DNA of 56,053 nt from positions 1 through 56,053 of the forward strand of contig MKUE01000120.1 of the NCBI GenBank assembly GCA_001897675.1. Direction: 5' to 3'. The notes under the pieces are model-generated. The model was not told where the DNA came from. It saw only the letters and a list, made by a program, of their open reading frames with translations, and searched no databases. This DNA comes from Thiobacillus sp. 65-1059. GTDB taxonomy: Bacteria; Pseudomonadota; Gammaproteobacteria; Burkholderiales; Thiobacillaceae. Positions within the stretch are counted from its first letter, which is position 1; the number at the start of each line of letters is the position of its first letter. The position numbers were made by a program, and so were the translations under genes. Positions 38,610 to 48,720 of this stretch are shown one piece after another.

Positions 38610-40576
38610 CCCTGCAGCACTCTGAACTCCGCCGCCGCCAGTCCGTCGGCGGCGCCGCGCAGCACCAGCACGTCGCCAGCCTGGATACGGGTGTCGGGCT
38701 GGGGATCGATTCCCTTGATACCCTGGCGGCGGATCGCCACCACCTCCACCATTAACTCCTCCAGCGCCAGCTCTTCCAGGCTGCGCCCTACCGCGGCGGC
38801 GCCCTGCGTGAGCAGGACGGTATTGAGGCGCGGCTGGGTCTGCTGGTCCAGCTCGTCGTCGGCGTCGCTGGCGCCGCGGAAAAAACCGCGCATCATGGCG
38901 TAACGCGTTTCGCGCACATCGCGAACGCGTTTCAGCACCCTGGACAACGGCACCCCCACCAGCATCAGCGCGTGCGAGGCGAGCATCAGCGAGCCCTCCA
39001 TCACCTCGGATACCACCTCGGCCGCCCCCGCCGCCTTCAGCGCGTCGATGTGGGTGTCATCGATGGTGCGCACCACCACCGGCAACTCCGGCTTGAGTTC
39101 GCGCACGTGGCGCAGGATCGCCATGCTCGAATGCACGTCGGAATAGGTCACCACCACCGCCTGCGCACGGGAAAGGCCGGCGGCGACCAGCACTTCGCGG
39201 CGGCTGGCGTCGCCGTACACGACCGACACGCCGGACGCCGCCACCGCGCGGATGCGCTCGGGGTCGGCATCGAGCGCGACGAAGCCGATGCCTTCGGCCT
39301 CCAGCAGGCGCGCCAGGTTCTGTCCACTGCGGCCGTAGCCGCAGACGATCACATGCCGGGTCTTGCCGAAGGTCTTGACCGCGATGTCGTGCACTTCCTT
39401 CGCCCGTCCGGCCCATTCGCTGCCGGCAAGCAGGCGGGTGAGCGTGTCCATGCGATTGATCAGCAACGGCGCGATCAGCATCGATACCACCATTGCCGCC
39501 AGCACCGGCTGGGTGATGCCGGCGCCCAGCAGCTTGAGGTCTGCCGCCTGCGCCAGCAGCACGAAGCCGAATTCGCCCGCCTGCGCCAGTCCCAGCGCGG
39601 TTCGCACGGCGGTGGGACGGCTGCTGCCGAAGGCCGTGGCCAGCCCGACGACCAGCACGCCTTTGCCGATGACGATGGCCGCCACCAGCAGCAGCACGCT
39701 GTTCCAGTTCAGCATCACCTGCATCAGGTCGAGCCGCATCCCGATGGTGACGAAGAACAGTCCCAGCAGGACATCGCGGAAAGGCTTGATGTCGTCCTCC
39801 ACCTGGTAGCGGTATTCGGTTTCCGACACCAGCATGCCGGCAAGGAAGGCGCCGAGCGCCAGCGACAGTCCCGCCTTCTCGGTCAGGAAGGCCAGCCCCA
39901 GGGTGAACAGCAGCAGGTTCAGCGTGAACAGTTCGGGCGACTTGCGCCCCGCCACCCACTGGAACCACGGACGCATCACGCGCTGGCCGACGAACAGCAG
40001 AAACCCCAGCACCGCCACCGCCTTCAACACCGCCAGCCCCAGCACCATCCCCATGTCGTCGGCATCCTTGGCAAACGCCGGGATCAGGATCAGCAGCGGC
40101 ACCACCGCCAGATCCTGGAACAGCAGCGCGCCGAAAATCTGCCGCCCGTGCGGCGTCTGGATTTCCAGCCGTTCGGCCAGCAGCTTCGACACGATGGCGG
40201 TCGACGACATCGACATGATGCCGCCCAGCGCAACCGCGGCCAGCAGCGGCAAATCGAGCAGCCAGGCGATGAGCGCGGCACATGCGATGGTCAGCACCAC
40301 CTGCGCGCCGCCGAAGCCGAACACCGTCGTGCGCATGGTCATCAGGCGCGGCAGGCTGAACTCCAGGCCGATGGAAAACATCAGGAACACCACGCCGAAT
40401 TCGGCCAGGTAACGCTCTTCTTCGCTGTCAGGAATCCATCCCAGCGCGAACGGGCCGATGACAATTCCTGTCACCAGATAGCCGAGCATGGTCGGCAGCC
40501 GCAGCGCGCGCGCCGCAGCCACCACCAGCACGGCGGCCGCAAGCAGGATCAGCACGAGCTGGAGGCTGGAATGCAT
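38606..40576 (-). CDS. Kef-type monovalent cation:proton antiporter with RCK domains
   Basis: A 656-residue CPA2-family transporter. About 12 transmembrane helices (to residue 380) hold MSMSSTAIVSKLL and FQDLAVVPLL of the exchanger core. A cytosolic RCK-N (TrkA-N) domain follows with VIVCGYGRSGQN, then an RCK-C domain at the end. KefB/KefC-like proteins exchange potassium for protons, often under glutathione or nucleotide control. The ATG at 40576 is preferred to a TTG one codon earlier. It is divergent from kdsD. Confidence 0.88.
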   Translation of the reverse strand: MHSSLQLVLILLAAAVLVVAAARALRLPTMLGYLVTGIVIGPFALGWIPDSEEERYLAEFGVVFLMFSIGLEFSLPRLMTMRTTVFGFGGAQVVLTIACAALIAWLLDLPLLAAVALGGIMSMSSTAIVSKLLAERLEIQTPHGRQIFGALLFQDLAVVPLLILIPAFAKDADDMGMVLGLAVLKAVAVLGFLLFVGQRVMRPWFQWVAGRKSPELFTLNLLLFTLGLAFLTEKAGLSLALGAFLAGMLVSETEYRYQVEDDIKPFRDVLLGLFFVTIGMRLDLMQVMLNWNSVLLLVAAIVIGKGVLVVGLATAFGSSRPTAVRTALGLAQAGEFGFVLLAQAADLKLLGAGITQPVLAAMVVSMLIAPLLINRMDTLTRLLAGSEWAGRAKEVHDIAVKTFGKTRHVIVCGYGRSGQNLARLLEAEGIGFVALDADPERIRAVAASGVSVVYGDASRREVLVAAGLSRAQAVVVTYSDVHSSMAILRHVRELKPELPVVVRTIDDTHIDALKAAGAAEVVSEVMEGSLMLASHALMLVGVPLSRVLKRVRDVRETRYAMMRGFFRGASDADDELDQQTQPRLNTVLLTQGAAAVGRSLEELALEELMVEVVAIRRQGIKGIDPQPDTRIQAGDVLVLRGAADGLAAAEFRVLQG

Positions 40577-40623
40577 CAAGGAAAACGGGGAGGGAAAGAC
40601 AGGCTTTAGTATACTTGCCGACC

Positions 40624-41610
40624 ATGCGGCCCCAATCCACCTCCCCCGAACATTTGCTGGTGCTGGCGCGCCAGGTGCTCGACATCGAAGCCGATGCCCT
40701 GCGCGCCGTGTCCGCGCGTCTCGACGCCGGCTTTGCCGACGCCGTGCAGCTGATCCTGGCGTGCAGCGGCCGCGTGGTGGTGTCGGGGATGGGCAAGTCG
40801 GGGCACATCGGCAGCAAGATCGCCGCCACCCTGGCGTCCACCGGCACCCCCGCCTTCTTCATGCACCCGGGCGAAGCCAGCCACGGCGACCTCGGCATGA
40901 TCGCGCCCAACGACGTGGTGCTGGCGCTGTCGAACTCGGGCGAGAGCAGCGAAATCGTCAGCATCGTGCCGCTCATCAAGCGGCGTGGCGCCAAACTCAT
41001 TGCGATGACCGGCAACCCCGGCTCGACCATGGCGCGCGAAGCCGACGTGCACCTCAATGCCGGCGTCGACAAGGAAGCCTGCCCGCTCAACCTGGCGCCC
41101 ACCGCCAGCACCACCGCGGCGCTGGCGCTGGGCGACGCACTGGCGGTGGCATTGCTCGACGCGCGCGGCTTCTCGGCCGACGATTTTGCGCGCACCCATC
41201 CCGGCGGAAGCCTGGGGCGGCGGCTGCTCATCCATGTGCACGACGTCATGCACACGGGGGACGCGCTGCCGAAAATCGACAGCACCGCCTCGCTCAAGCT
41301 CGCCCTGCTCGAAATGACGCAAAAAGGGCTCGGCATGACCGCCGTGGTCGACGCCACCGGCAAGGTGGCGGGGGTATTCACCGATGGCGACCTGCGGCGG
41401 GCCCTGGAGCACGCGCTCGACCTGCAGCAGGCGCAGGTGGTCGACCTGATGACCAAAAACCCCAAAACAATCCGCGCGGACGAACTCGCCGTGGCGGCGG
41501 TAGAAAAAATGGAAACGCTGAAAATCAACGGCCTGCTGGTGGTCGACGCCGACAACACCCTGCTGGGTGCGCTCAACATGCACGACCTGCTGAAAGCGGG
41601 GGTGGTTTGA
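40624..41610 (+). CDS. kdsD: Arabinose-5-phosphate isomerase KdsD
   Basis: A 328-residue enzyme with an N-terminal SIS sugar-isomerase domain (VVSGMGKSGHIGSKIAATL and ALSNSGESSEI) and two C-terminal CBS domains. It makes arabinose 5-phosphate from ribulose 5-phosphate, the first step of Kdo synthesis for lipopolysaccharide. The ATG at 40624 is chosen over a TTG three codons before. A TATACT box at 40610-40615 is a possible -10 element, though it would give almost no leader. It overlaps kdsC by one base. Confidence 0.95.
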   Translation: MRPQSTSPEHLLVLARQVLDIEADALRAVSARLDAGFADAVQLILACSGRVVVSGMGKSGHIGSKIAATLASTGTPAFFMHPGEASHGDLGMIAPNDVVLALSNSGESSEIVSIVPLIKRRGAKLIAMTGNPGSTMAREADVHLNAGVDKEACPLNLAPTASTTAALALGDALAVALLDARGFSADDFARTHPGGSLGRRLLIHVHDVMHTGDALPKIDSTASLKLALLEMTQKGLGMTAVVDATGKVAGVFTDGDLRRALEHALDLQQAQVVDLMTKNPKTIRADELAVAAVEKMETLKINGLLVVDADNTLLGALNMHDLLKAGVV

Positions 41611-42137
41611 TGGCTGCGGACCTCATCGCCCGCGCCCAGAAAATCCGTCTGATCGCATTCGACGTCGATGGCGTGATGACCGACGGAACCTTGTTCCTGG
41701 CCGACGACGGACAGGAATACAAAGGCTTCAATTCGCTCGACGGCCACGGCCTGAAAATGCTCAAGAGCAGCGGCGTCGAGCTTGCCATCATCACCGGACG
41801 CAGTTCGCGGGTGGTGGAACACCGCGCCAGGAATCTCGGCATCGAGATCGTCCACCAGGGCGCGCACGACAAGCTGGCGGTCTATGAAGCACTCTGCCGC
41901 GAACTCGGCATCGCCAGCGAAACCACCGCCTACATGGGCGACGACGTCGTCGATCTGCCGGTAATGCGGCGCGCCGGCCTGGCGATCACCGTGCCCGCGG
42001 CGCCCGATCTGGTTAAGGCGCACAGCCACCTGGTCACCACCCGCGAAGCCGGGCACGGCGCAGTGCGCGAAGCCTGCGAATTCCTGATGCGCGCGCAGGG
42101 CACGCTGGACGCGGCGCTGGCACCGTATCTGAAATGA
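41610..42137 (+). CDS. kdsC: Kdo-8-phosphate phosphatase KdsC
   Basis: A 175-residue HAD phosphatase without a cap domain. Motif I is FDVDGVMTDG near residue 17, motif II is ITGRSS, and the C-terminal motif is YMGDDVVDLPVM. It removes phosphate from Kdo 8-phosphate. The ATG shares its first base with the kdsD stop (TGATG), so the two are translated together. Confidence 0.95.
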   Translation: MAADLIARAQKIRLIAFDVDGVMTDGTLFLADDGQEYKGFNSLDGHGLKMLKSSGVELAIITGRSSRVVEHRARNLGIEIVHQGAHDKLAVYEALCRELGIASETTAYMGDDVVDLPVMRRAGLAITVPAAPDLVKAHSHLVTTREAGHGAVREACEFLMRAQGTLDAALAPYLK

Positions 42138-42183
42138 CACACCGTGCACGGGCCGCATCGCGCGCCACCGGTTCGAGGGCGGC

Positions 42184-42756
42184 ATGATCGCGCGCGGGTC
42201 GCTGTGGCTTCCGCTGGCCATTCTGCTGCTGCTGGCTGCGCTCAGTTTCTGGATCGAACGTTCGGTGGAACTGCCGGCCAGCGACAGCCCGTCCGCCCGG
42301 ACCGATCCCGAAGGCATTATGGAAAACTTCGATGCGCTGCGCACCGACCCGGCAGGCAACCCCCACTATCGCTTGTCCGCCAGGAAGCTCAAACATTATT
42401 CCGGCAGCAAGCGTACCGAACTGGAATCGCCGCGCTTCCTCCAGTTGGGCGTGCAGGCCGGCGAAGTGAGCGCGGAGGCGCGCGAGGCCACAGTTTCGCC
42501 CGACGGTCGCGAGGTGGATCTGCGCGGCAGCGTCGTCGTGGAACGCGCCGCCCGCCCGGGACAATCCGCCATGCTGCTGCGCACCGAGCGGCTGCTGGTT
42601 TTTCCCGAACGCGACCAGCTGCGCGCGCCGGGCGCGGTGAACATTCGCGACGCCACCTCGAATTTGCGCGCAAGCGCCATGGAATACGACGCCAGGCAAC
42701 GCGTCATCAAACTGACAGGACGGGTGCAGGCCCGTTATATTTCCGGAAAAAGCTAA
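42184..42756 (+). CDS. lptC: Lipopolysaccharide export protein LptC
   Basis: A 190-residue inner-membrane protein with one N-terminal helix (LPLAILLLLAALSFWI) and a periplasmic beta-jellyroll domain of LptC size. It receives LPS from LptBFG and passes it to LptA. The gene lies between kdsC and lptA in the standard order, and GAGGGCGG precedes the ATG. Confidence 0.9.
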   Translation: MIARGSLWLPLAILLLLAALSFWIERSVELPASDSPSARTDPEGIMENFDALRTDPAGNPHYRLSARKLKHYSGSKRTELESPRFLQLGVQAGEVSAEAREATVSPDGREVDLRGSVVVERAARPGQSAMLLRTERLLVFPERDQLRAPGAVNIRDATSNLRASAMEYDARQRVIKLTGRVQARYISGKS

Positions 42757-42772
42757 GGGCTTAGTTGACGCC

Positions 42773-43302
42773 ATGCAAACATTGAAAACAGGGGTTTATG
42801 CGATTCTGTGCGCCGCCCTGCTGATCTCGCCCGCCCACGCCGAGAAGGCCGACCGCGACAAGCCGGTCAACCTCGAGGCCGACACGGTCACCCTCGACGA
42901 CATCAAGAAAATCAGCGTCTACCAGGGCAATGTGATCCTGAGCCAGGGCACGCTGATGCTGCGCGCCGACCGCGTGCAGGTGACGCAGAATGCCGGCGGG
43001 CTCGACAAGATCAGCGCCGTCGGCCGTCCGGTGGCGTTCCGCCAGAAGCTCGATGGTCGCGATGAATTCATCGAGGGATTTTCCGACCGCATCGAGTTCG
43101 ACAGCGCCAGCAGCCAGCTCGAACTGATCGGCCAGGCCCGCCTGCGGCGCGACGGCGACGAACTGCGCGGCGCGCAGATCTCCTACAACGCCGACACCGA
43201 GTTCTACAAGGTCGTCGGCCAGCCCGGCGCCCAGACCCCGAGCGGCCGCGTGCGCGCCGTGATCCGCCCGAAACCGCGCTCCGGGCAGCCCGCCGTCAAG
43301 CC

Positions 43303-43306
<4 letters not shown>
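42773..43306 (+). CDS. lptA: Periplasmic LPS-bridge protein LptA
   Basis: A 177-residue protein with a signal peptide (ending SPAHA-E) and the OstA-type repeat, visible as VNLEADTVTLDD, YQGNVILSQGTLML and GRPVAFRQ. LptA polymerises into the bridge that carries LPS across the periplasm. Its end overlaps lptB by four bases (ATGA). Confidence 0.93.
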
Positions 43307-44025
<719 letters not shown>

Positions 44026-44055
44026 GCGCGGCCTGCGCAGCTGAATCGCGGTACA

Positions 44056-44092
44056 CTTGACTCAAGTCGGCACGATTTTTGCCGTAGTCAAG
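44056..44092. promoter_or_regulatory. Dyad with -24/-12-like element at the rpoN start
   Basis: GGCACG (44069-44074), four bases, then TTGC (44079-44082) match the sigma-54 pattern with correct GG-n10-GC spacing. They are embedded in nested inverted repeats: CTTGACT/AGTCAAG (outer) and CGGCA/TGCCG (inner). Transcription from it would begin about three bases before the rpoN ATG at 44097. That makes a binding site for autorepression as likely as a true promoter. Confidence 0.55.
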
Positions 44093-44096
44093 ATTC

Positions 44097-45530
44097 ATGA
44101 AACACAGCCTTCAACTCAAGCTCGGCCAGCACCTTGCCCTGACGCCACAATTGCAGCAGTCGATCCGGCTGCTGCAGTTGTCGACGCTGGAATTGAATCA
44201 GGAGCTGGAGCAGATGCTGCAGGACAACCCGCTGCTGGAACGCGAGGAAGAAGACGAAGCCGCTTACGCCGTTGCCGACGCACCGGCGCATACCGCCGAA
44301 GCCGAAGCGCAAGGCACGGAAACGCCAGCGCCGGAAAACGCCGAATCCGAACCGGCCGCCGCGCTGGACGATGCCGACTGGAACGACTACAGCGCCGCCA
44401 GCGGCGATGACGAAGACAACGACTATGCGCAGGGCTCGGTTTCGGGCGCGACGCTGCGCGAGCATCTGCTCAACCAGCTCATCGTCAGTCCGCTCACCCT
44501 GCGCGACCGCACCCTGGTCGCCGCGCTGATCGACGACCTCGACGAAGCCGGTTTCCTCACCCAGCCGCTGGCGGACATCGTCGCCAGCCTGCAGGCCGAA
44601 ATCGAAGAACTCGAACCCGAAGAAGTCGAGACCGCGCTCAAGCATCTGCAAAACATGGACCCGACCGGAGTCGGCGCGCGCAATCTGGCCGAATGCCTGA
44701 CCCTGCAACTGCGCGCCCTGCCGCCCGACACCCCGGCGCGCGATGCGGCCATGCGGCTGACCACGCATTACCTCGATCTGCTGGCCGCGCGCGATGTCGG
44801 CAAGCTGAAAAAGATGCTCGGCATCGACGACCTCGCGCTGCGCGCCGCCCGCTCCCTGATTCTTTCGCTCAACCCGCGGCCGGGCGCGGCCTTCGGCGCC
44901 GACGAAACGCACTACGTCATCCCCGACGTGTATGTGCGCAAGGTCAAGGGCATGTGGATCGCCAGCCTCAACGCCGACGCCATGCCGAAGCTGCGCGTCA
45001 ACCGCGTCTATGCCGACATCCTGGCGCGCCACCGCGAGTCCGGAGGCAGCCAGCTGGCCAGCCAGTTGCAGGAGGCGCGCTGGCTGATCAAGAACGTGCA
45101 GCAGCGCTTCGACACCATCCTGCGCGTTTCGCAGGCCATCGTCGACCGCCAGAAGCACTTCTTCGAGCACGGCGAGGTGGCGATGCGGCCGCTGGTGCTG
45201 CGCGAAATCGCCGACGTGGTGGAACTGCACGAATCGACCATTTCGCGCGTCACCACGCAAAAATTCATGATGACGCCGCGCGGGCTGTACGAGTTGAAAT
45301 ATTTCTTCGGCAGCCACGTCGCCACCGATAGCGGCGGCGCCTGCTCGTCGACCGCCATTCGCGCACTCATCAAACAGCTGATCGCCGCCGAAAGCGGCAA
45401 GAAACCGCTGTCCGACGGCCAGCTGGCCGAGGTGCTCGGCCAGCAGGGCATCGTGGTGGCCCGCCGCACCGTCGCCAAATACCGCGAATCGCTGCAGATC
45501 CCTCCCGCCAACATGCGCCGCGCGCTTTGA
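44097..45530 (+). CDS. rpoN: RNA polymerase sigma-54 factor
   Basis: A 477-residue sigma-54. The N-terminal activator-interacting region (LKLGQHLALTPQLQQSIRLLQL) is followed by an acidic linker (about residues 45-120), the core-binding domain, and the DNA-binding end with the RpoN box ARRTVAKYRE. It directs transcription from -24/-12 promoters under activators such as the NtrC-like regulator at 23573. It lies in the conserved lptB-rpoN-hpf-ptsN order. A -24/-12-like element overlaps its start region. Confidence 0.97.
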   Translation: MKHSLQLKLGQHLALTPQLQQSIRLLQLSTLELNQELEQMLQDNPLLEREEEDEAAYAVADAPAHTAEAEAQGTETPAPENAESEPAAALDDADWNDYSAASGDDEDNDYAQGSVSGATLREHLLNQLIVSPLTLRDRTLVAALIDDLDEAGFLTQPLADIVASLQAEIEELEPEEVETALKHLQNMDPTGVGARNLAECLTLQLRALPPDTPARDAAMRLTTHYLDLLAARDVGKLKKMLGIDDLALRAARSLILSLNPRPGAAFGADETHYVIPDVYVRKVKGMWIASLNADAMPKLRVNRVYADILARHRESGGSQLASQLQEARWLIKNVQQRFDTILRVSQAIVDRQKHFFEHGEVAMRPLVLREIADVVELHESTISRVTTQKFMMTPRGLYELKYFFGSHVATDSGGACSSTAIRALIKQLIAAESGKKPLSDGQLAEVLGQQGIVVARRTVAKYRESLQIPPANMRRAL

Positions 45531-45577
45531 TCGCAAAGGCTTTCCGGGCAGCATCCGTCCGAAAAAAGGCCGCGCGC

Positions 45578-45606
45578 TTGAATGTGTCCTGCTTTCGCTC
45601 CACAAT
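45578..45606 (+). promoter_or_regulatory. Candidate sigma-70 promoter for hpf
   Basis: TTGAAT (45578-45583) and CACAAT (45601-45606), 17 bp apart, each match four of six consensus bases. The expected start near 45613 gives a leader of about 75 bases. This is a weak prediction. Confidence 0.35.
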
Positions 45607-45687
45607 GAAATCGAGCGTGACGAATCGCTCCTGAAGCCGGAACAGAAACCGGCTCTCAGCATTTTTCAGCAGACTCTAGGAGGCGCT

Positions 45688-46023
45688 ATGAATTTGAAGA
45701 TTTCCGGTCATCACCTGGAAGTGACCCCAGCCATCCGCGACTATGTTTCCGAGAAGCTCAACCGCGTCAAGCGCCATTTCGACCACGTCATCAACCTGAA
45801 CGTCATCATGCAGGTGGAAAAGCTGGTGCACAAAGTGGAGGCCACCCTGCACGTCAAGGGCCATGATTTCCATGCCAGCAGCGAAGACGGCAACATGTAC
45901 GCGGCGATCGACCTGCTGGCCGACAAGCTGGACCGTCAGATCGTCAAGCACAAGGAAAAAATCTCGGATTTCCATCAGGACGGCGGCAGTTTGAAGCATC
46001 AACCGACGGAAAGCGCCGCCTGA
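45688..46023 (+). CDS. hpf: Ribosome hibernation-promoting factor (short form)
   Basis: A 111-residue HPF/YfiA-like protein (MNLKISGHHLEVTPAIRDYVSEKL and, later, DMYAAIDLLADKLDRQI-type sequence). It binds the small ribosomal subunit and promotes 100S dimers in stationary phase. The strong AGGAGG seven bases upstream fixes the start. It lacks the C-terminal dimerisation domain of the long form. It stands between rpoN and ptsN, each with its own spacer. Confidence 0.94.
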   Translation: MNLKISGHHLEVTPAIRDYVSEKLNRVKRHFDHVINLNVIMQVEKLVHKVEATLHVKGHDFHASSEDGNMYAAIDLLADKLDRQIVKHKEKISDFHQDGGSLKHQPTESAA

Positions 46024-46081
46024 CGCCAAACCGCTTGAATCGAAGCCACGCACACCGGGGGCAGTTTGCCGCCTCCGGGCG

Positions 46082-46114
46082 TATAATCTGCAGGCGCCGG
46101 TTTTTCCAACCGGC
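46082..46114 (+). promoter_or_regulatory. Candidate -10 box and leader hairpin before ptsN
   Basis: TATAAT at 46082-46087 is a perfect -10 box, but no good -35 lies at the right distance. Just downstream GCCGGTT (46096-46102) pairs with AACCGGC (46108-46114) around a five-base loop. The hairpin would be near the 5' end of the ptsN message and may affect stability or translation. Confidence 0.38.
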
Positions 46115-46126
46115 TTTGCAACAGGC

Positions 46127-46582
46127 ATGAACCTAATCACCCCCCTCATCACCCCTGACACCACCTTGCTGGATGTGAGCTTTACCAGCAAGAAAAAGCT
46201 GTTCGAACACGCAGCCGAACTGTTCGCCAGAACCCACGCGCTCAAGGCCCCGGATATTTTCACCAGCCTGTTCGAGCGCGAACGCCTCGGGTCGACCGCG
46301 CTCGGCCACGGAATCGCCATTCCGCACGGCCGCATCAAAGGCCTGAAGGATGCCAGCGGTGCGTTTTACCGGCTGAAAACCCCGCTGGAATTCGACGCCC
46401 CCGACAACCAGCCGGTTTCCCTGTGTTTCATCCTGCTGGTTCCCCAGGACGCCAACGAACGCCATCTGCAAATTCTCGGCGAGCTGGCGCAGCTGTTCGG
46501 CGACGACGCCATGCGCGCGAAAATGCTGGCCGCCGCCGCGCCGCACGACCTCATTGCGCTGCTCGGCGCATGGACGAGCTAA
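46127..46582 (+). CDS. ptsN: Nitrogen-regulatory PTS enzyme IIA (PtsN)
   Basis: A 151-residue EIIA-Ntr. The phosphorylated histidine is in GIAIPHGRI (about residue 66). It receives phosphate from NPr and regulates potassium transport, carbon/nitrogen balance and other targets depending on species. Together with rpoN and hpf this is the classical rpoN-linked set. Its end overlaps hprK by 13 bases. Confidence 0.95.
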   Translation: MNLITPLITPDTTLLDVSFTSKKKLFEHAAELFARTHALKAPDIFTSLFERERLGSTALGHGIAIPHGRIKGLKDASGAFYRLKTPLEFDAPDNQPVSLCFILLVPQDANERHLQILGELAQLFGDDAMRAKMLAAAAPHDLIALLGAWTS

Positions 46583-47520
46583 GCCGCGTTTCGGTTGCAA
46601 CCCTGTTCCGCGACATGGCGGGACAGCTTGGCCTGCAATGGGTGGCCGGACGCGACGGCGGCCAGCGCATCCTGTCTTCCGAAACCATCCAGAAACCGGC
46701 CCTGGCCCTCATCGGCCACCTGAATTTCGTGCACCCGAACCGGGTGCAGGTACTCGGACCCGCCGAAATGGACTACCTGCGCGGCCTGTCCGAATCCGGC
46801 CTGCAGGAAGCCATCGGGCAGCTGTTTTCGAGCGAACTCGCCGCCATCGTCGTCTCCAACGGCGAAACCGTGCCGGTCTTTTTAAGCGATGGCGCAGAGC
46901 GCACCGAAACACCGTTGTTCACCTCGACCCTCGCCAGTCCGGTCCTGGTGTCCTATCTGGGGCATTACCTGACGCAGCACCTGGCCGAATCCACTTCGAT
47001 CCACGGCGTGTTTCTCGAAGTCCTCGGCACCGGCGTGCTCATCAAGGGCGACGCCGGGGTCGGCAAAAGCGAACTGGCGCTGGAACTCGTCACGCGCGGT
47101 CATCGGCTGGTCGCCGACGACGTGGTCGAATTGAGGCATGTCGCGCCGGAAACGCTGGAAGGCAATTGCCCGCCGCTGATCCGCGACTTTCTGGAAGTGC
47201 GTGGGCTCGGCATCCTCAACATCCGCTACCTGTTCGGCGAAACGGCGGTCAAGCTGCAGAAGAACCTCAAGCTCGTCGTCGAGCTGGTGCATCCGCAGGA
47301 GATCGGCGAAGTCGGCCTCAACCGGCTCGACATGGTGGCCTCCACCGAAACCATCCTCGACGTCGCCATTCCCAAGGTGCGCATCCCGGTCGCGGCTGGC
47401 CGCAACCTGGCGGTGCTGGTCGAAGTGGCGGTGCGCAATCACATTCTGAAAAGCCGCGGCATCAATCCGGTCGAGCAGTTCATCAAGCGCCAGCAGGCAG
47501 CCATCGACGGGGGCGGCTGA
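46570..47520 (+). CDS. hprK: HPr kinase/phosphorylase
   Basis: A 316-residue bifunctional enzyme. Walker A is GDAGVGKS (about residues 157-164), with [11 protein letters not shown] and the HprK signature [16 protein letters not shown] downstream. It phosphorylates or dephosphorylates a serine of HPr/NPr. The ATG at 46570 lies inside the end of ptsN; the longer upstream reading is a shadow of ptsN. The stop is one base before rapZ. Confidence 0.95.
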   Translation: MDELSRVSVATLFRDMAGQLGLQWVAGRDGGQRILSSETIQKPALALIGHLNFVHPNRVQVLGPAEMDYLRGLSESGLQEAIGQLFSSELAAIVVSNGETVPVFLSDGAERTETPLFTSTLASPVLVSYLGHYLTQHLAESTSIHGVFLEVLGTGVLIKGDAGVGKSELALELVTRGHRLVADDVVELRHVAPETLEGNCPPLIRDFLEVRGLGILNIRYLFGETAVKLQKNLKLVVELVHPQEIGEVGLNRLDMVASTETILDVAIPKVRIPVAAGRNLAVLVEVAVRNHILKSRGINPVEQFIKRQQAAIDGGG

Positions 47521-47521
47521 G

Positions 47522-48358
47522 ATGCAGATCGTGCTGGTTTCAGGCTTGTCGGGCTCGGGTAAAAGCATCGCCATCGCGGTATTGGAAGACGTCGGCTACT
47601 ACTGCGTCGACAACCTGCCTCTCGCCATGCTGCAGCCGCTGGTCGACTACCTGAAGCGCGAAGGCCACGACCGCATCGCCATCGCCATCGATGCGCGCAG
47701 CGGCGCAAGTTTCACGCAGCTGCCGCTGATCGCCGAAGCGCTGCGCAACCAGGGCGCCGACCTGCGGGTGATCTTTCTCGAAGCGAAAACCCTGTCGCTG
47801 GTCAAACGCTTTTCCGAAACGCGGCGGCGGCACCCGCTGTCCAGCGACAGCGTTTCGCTGCAGGAGGCCATCCAGCTCGAACGCGAGATGCTCGCCGAGA
47901 TCGCGCCGCTGGCGCACCGCATCGATACCAGCGACCTCTCCGCCTCGGCGCTGCGGCTATGGATCAAGGATCTGATCGGCCAGGATCGTTCGCGCATCAC
48001 CCTGCTGTTCGAATCCTTCGGCTTCAAGCACGGCATTCCGCTCGACGCCGATCTGGTGTTCGACGTGCGCTGCCTGCCCAATCCGCATTACGTCGCCGAG
48101 TTGCGTCCGCTCACCGGGCGCGACCGGCCGGTGCAGGATTTTCTCGAAGCCAGCCCCAACGCCATGGCGCTGCTGGCCGACATCCGCGGCTTCGTCGAAA
48201 ACTGGCTGCCGTGCTTCATTCGCGACCACCGCGCCTACCTGAGCGTGGCCATCGGCTGCACCGGCGGCCAGCACCGCAGCGTCTACTTCGCCGAAACGCT
48301 GGCTGCCGCCTTCCGCGAACGCGAGCAGGTGCTGGTACGGCACCGCGAACTGAGCTGA
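47522..48358 (+). CDS. rapZ: RapZ, RNase adapter/nucleotide-binding protein
   Basis: A 278-residue protein with Walker A GLSGSGKS at the N-terminus and the C-terminal [11 protein letters not shown] motif. In E. coli RapZ binds glucosamine-6-phosphate and directs RNase E to small RNAs controlling glmS. It starts two bases after hprK. In related bacteria ptsH and ptsI genes often follow; here they do not. Confidence 0.95.
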   Translation: MQIVLVSGLSGSGKSIAIAVLEDVGYYCVDNLPLAMLQPLVDYLKREGHDRIAIAIDARSGASFTQLPLIAEALRNQGADLRVIFLEAKTLSLVKRFSETRRRHPLSSDSVSLQEAIQLEREMLAEIAPLAHRIDTSDLSASALRLWIKDLIGQDRSRITLLFESFGFKHGIPLDADLVFDVRCLPNPHYVAELRPLTGRDRPVQDFLEASPNAMALLADIRGFVENWLPCFIRDHRAYLSVAIGCTGGQHRSVYFAETLAAAFREREQVLVRHRELS

Positions 48359-48720
48359 TGCTGCTGCGTGCCGGCGATATCGGCGTGCTGCTGGCGGGCG
48401 GAGGCATCGTCGTCGCGCTGGCGGTGTTTGCCTGGGGCGGCGGACGCGGCGACACCGTCGTCATCCGCGCCGCCGGGCAGGTGGTGGAGACCGCGGCGCT
48501 CACCCACCCGCAGCGCTTTGCCGTTGACGGCCCGCTCGGCACCACGCGGATCGAAATCGAACCCGGCCGCGCCCGCGTGGCGGCCGACCCCTCGCCGCGC
48601 CAGCTGTGCGTGAAGCAGGGCTGGCTCACGCAATCGGGGCAGGCAGCCCTGTGCCTGCCGAATCAGGTCAGCCTCGAAATCCGCGGGCATGCCTCGGCCT
48701 ATGACACACTCGGCTATTGA
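48358..48720 (+). CDS. NusG domain II-containing protein
   Basis: A 120-residue protein with one N-terminal hydrophobic helix (VLLAGGGIVVALAVFAW) and a domain resembling NusG_II, ending in CVKQGWLTQSGQAALCLPNQVSLEI. Such proteins occur beside Gx transporters and sometimes ApbE-type flavin transferases, and the function is unknown. The ATG shares a base with the rapZ stop (TGATG). Confidence 0.8.
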   Translation: MLLRAGDIGVLLAGGGIVVALAVFAWGGGRGDTVVIRAAGQVVETAALTHPQRFAVDGPLGTTRIEIEPGRARVAADPSPRQLCVKQGWLTQSGQAALCLPNQVSLEIRGHASAYDTLGY

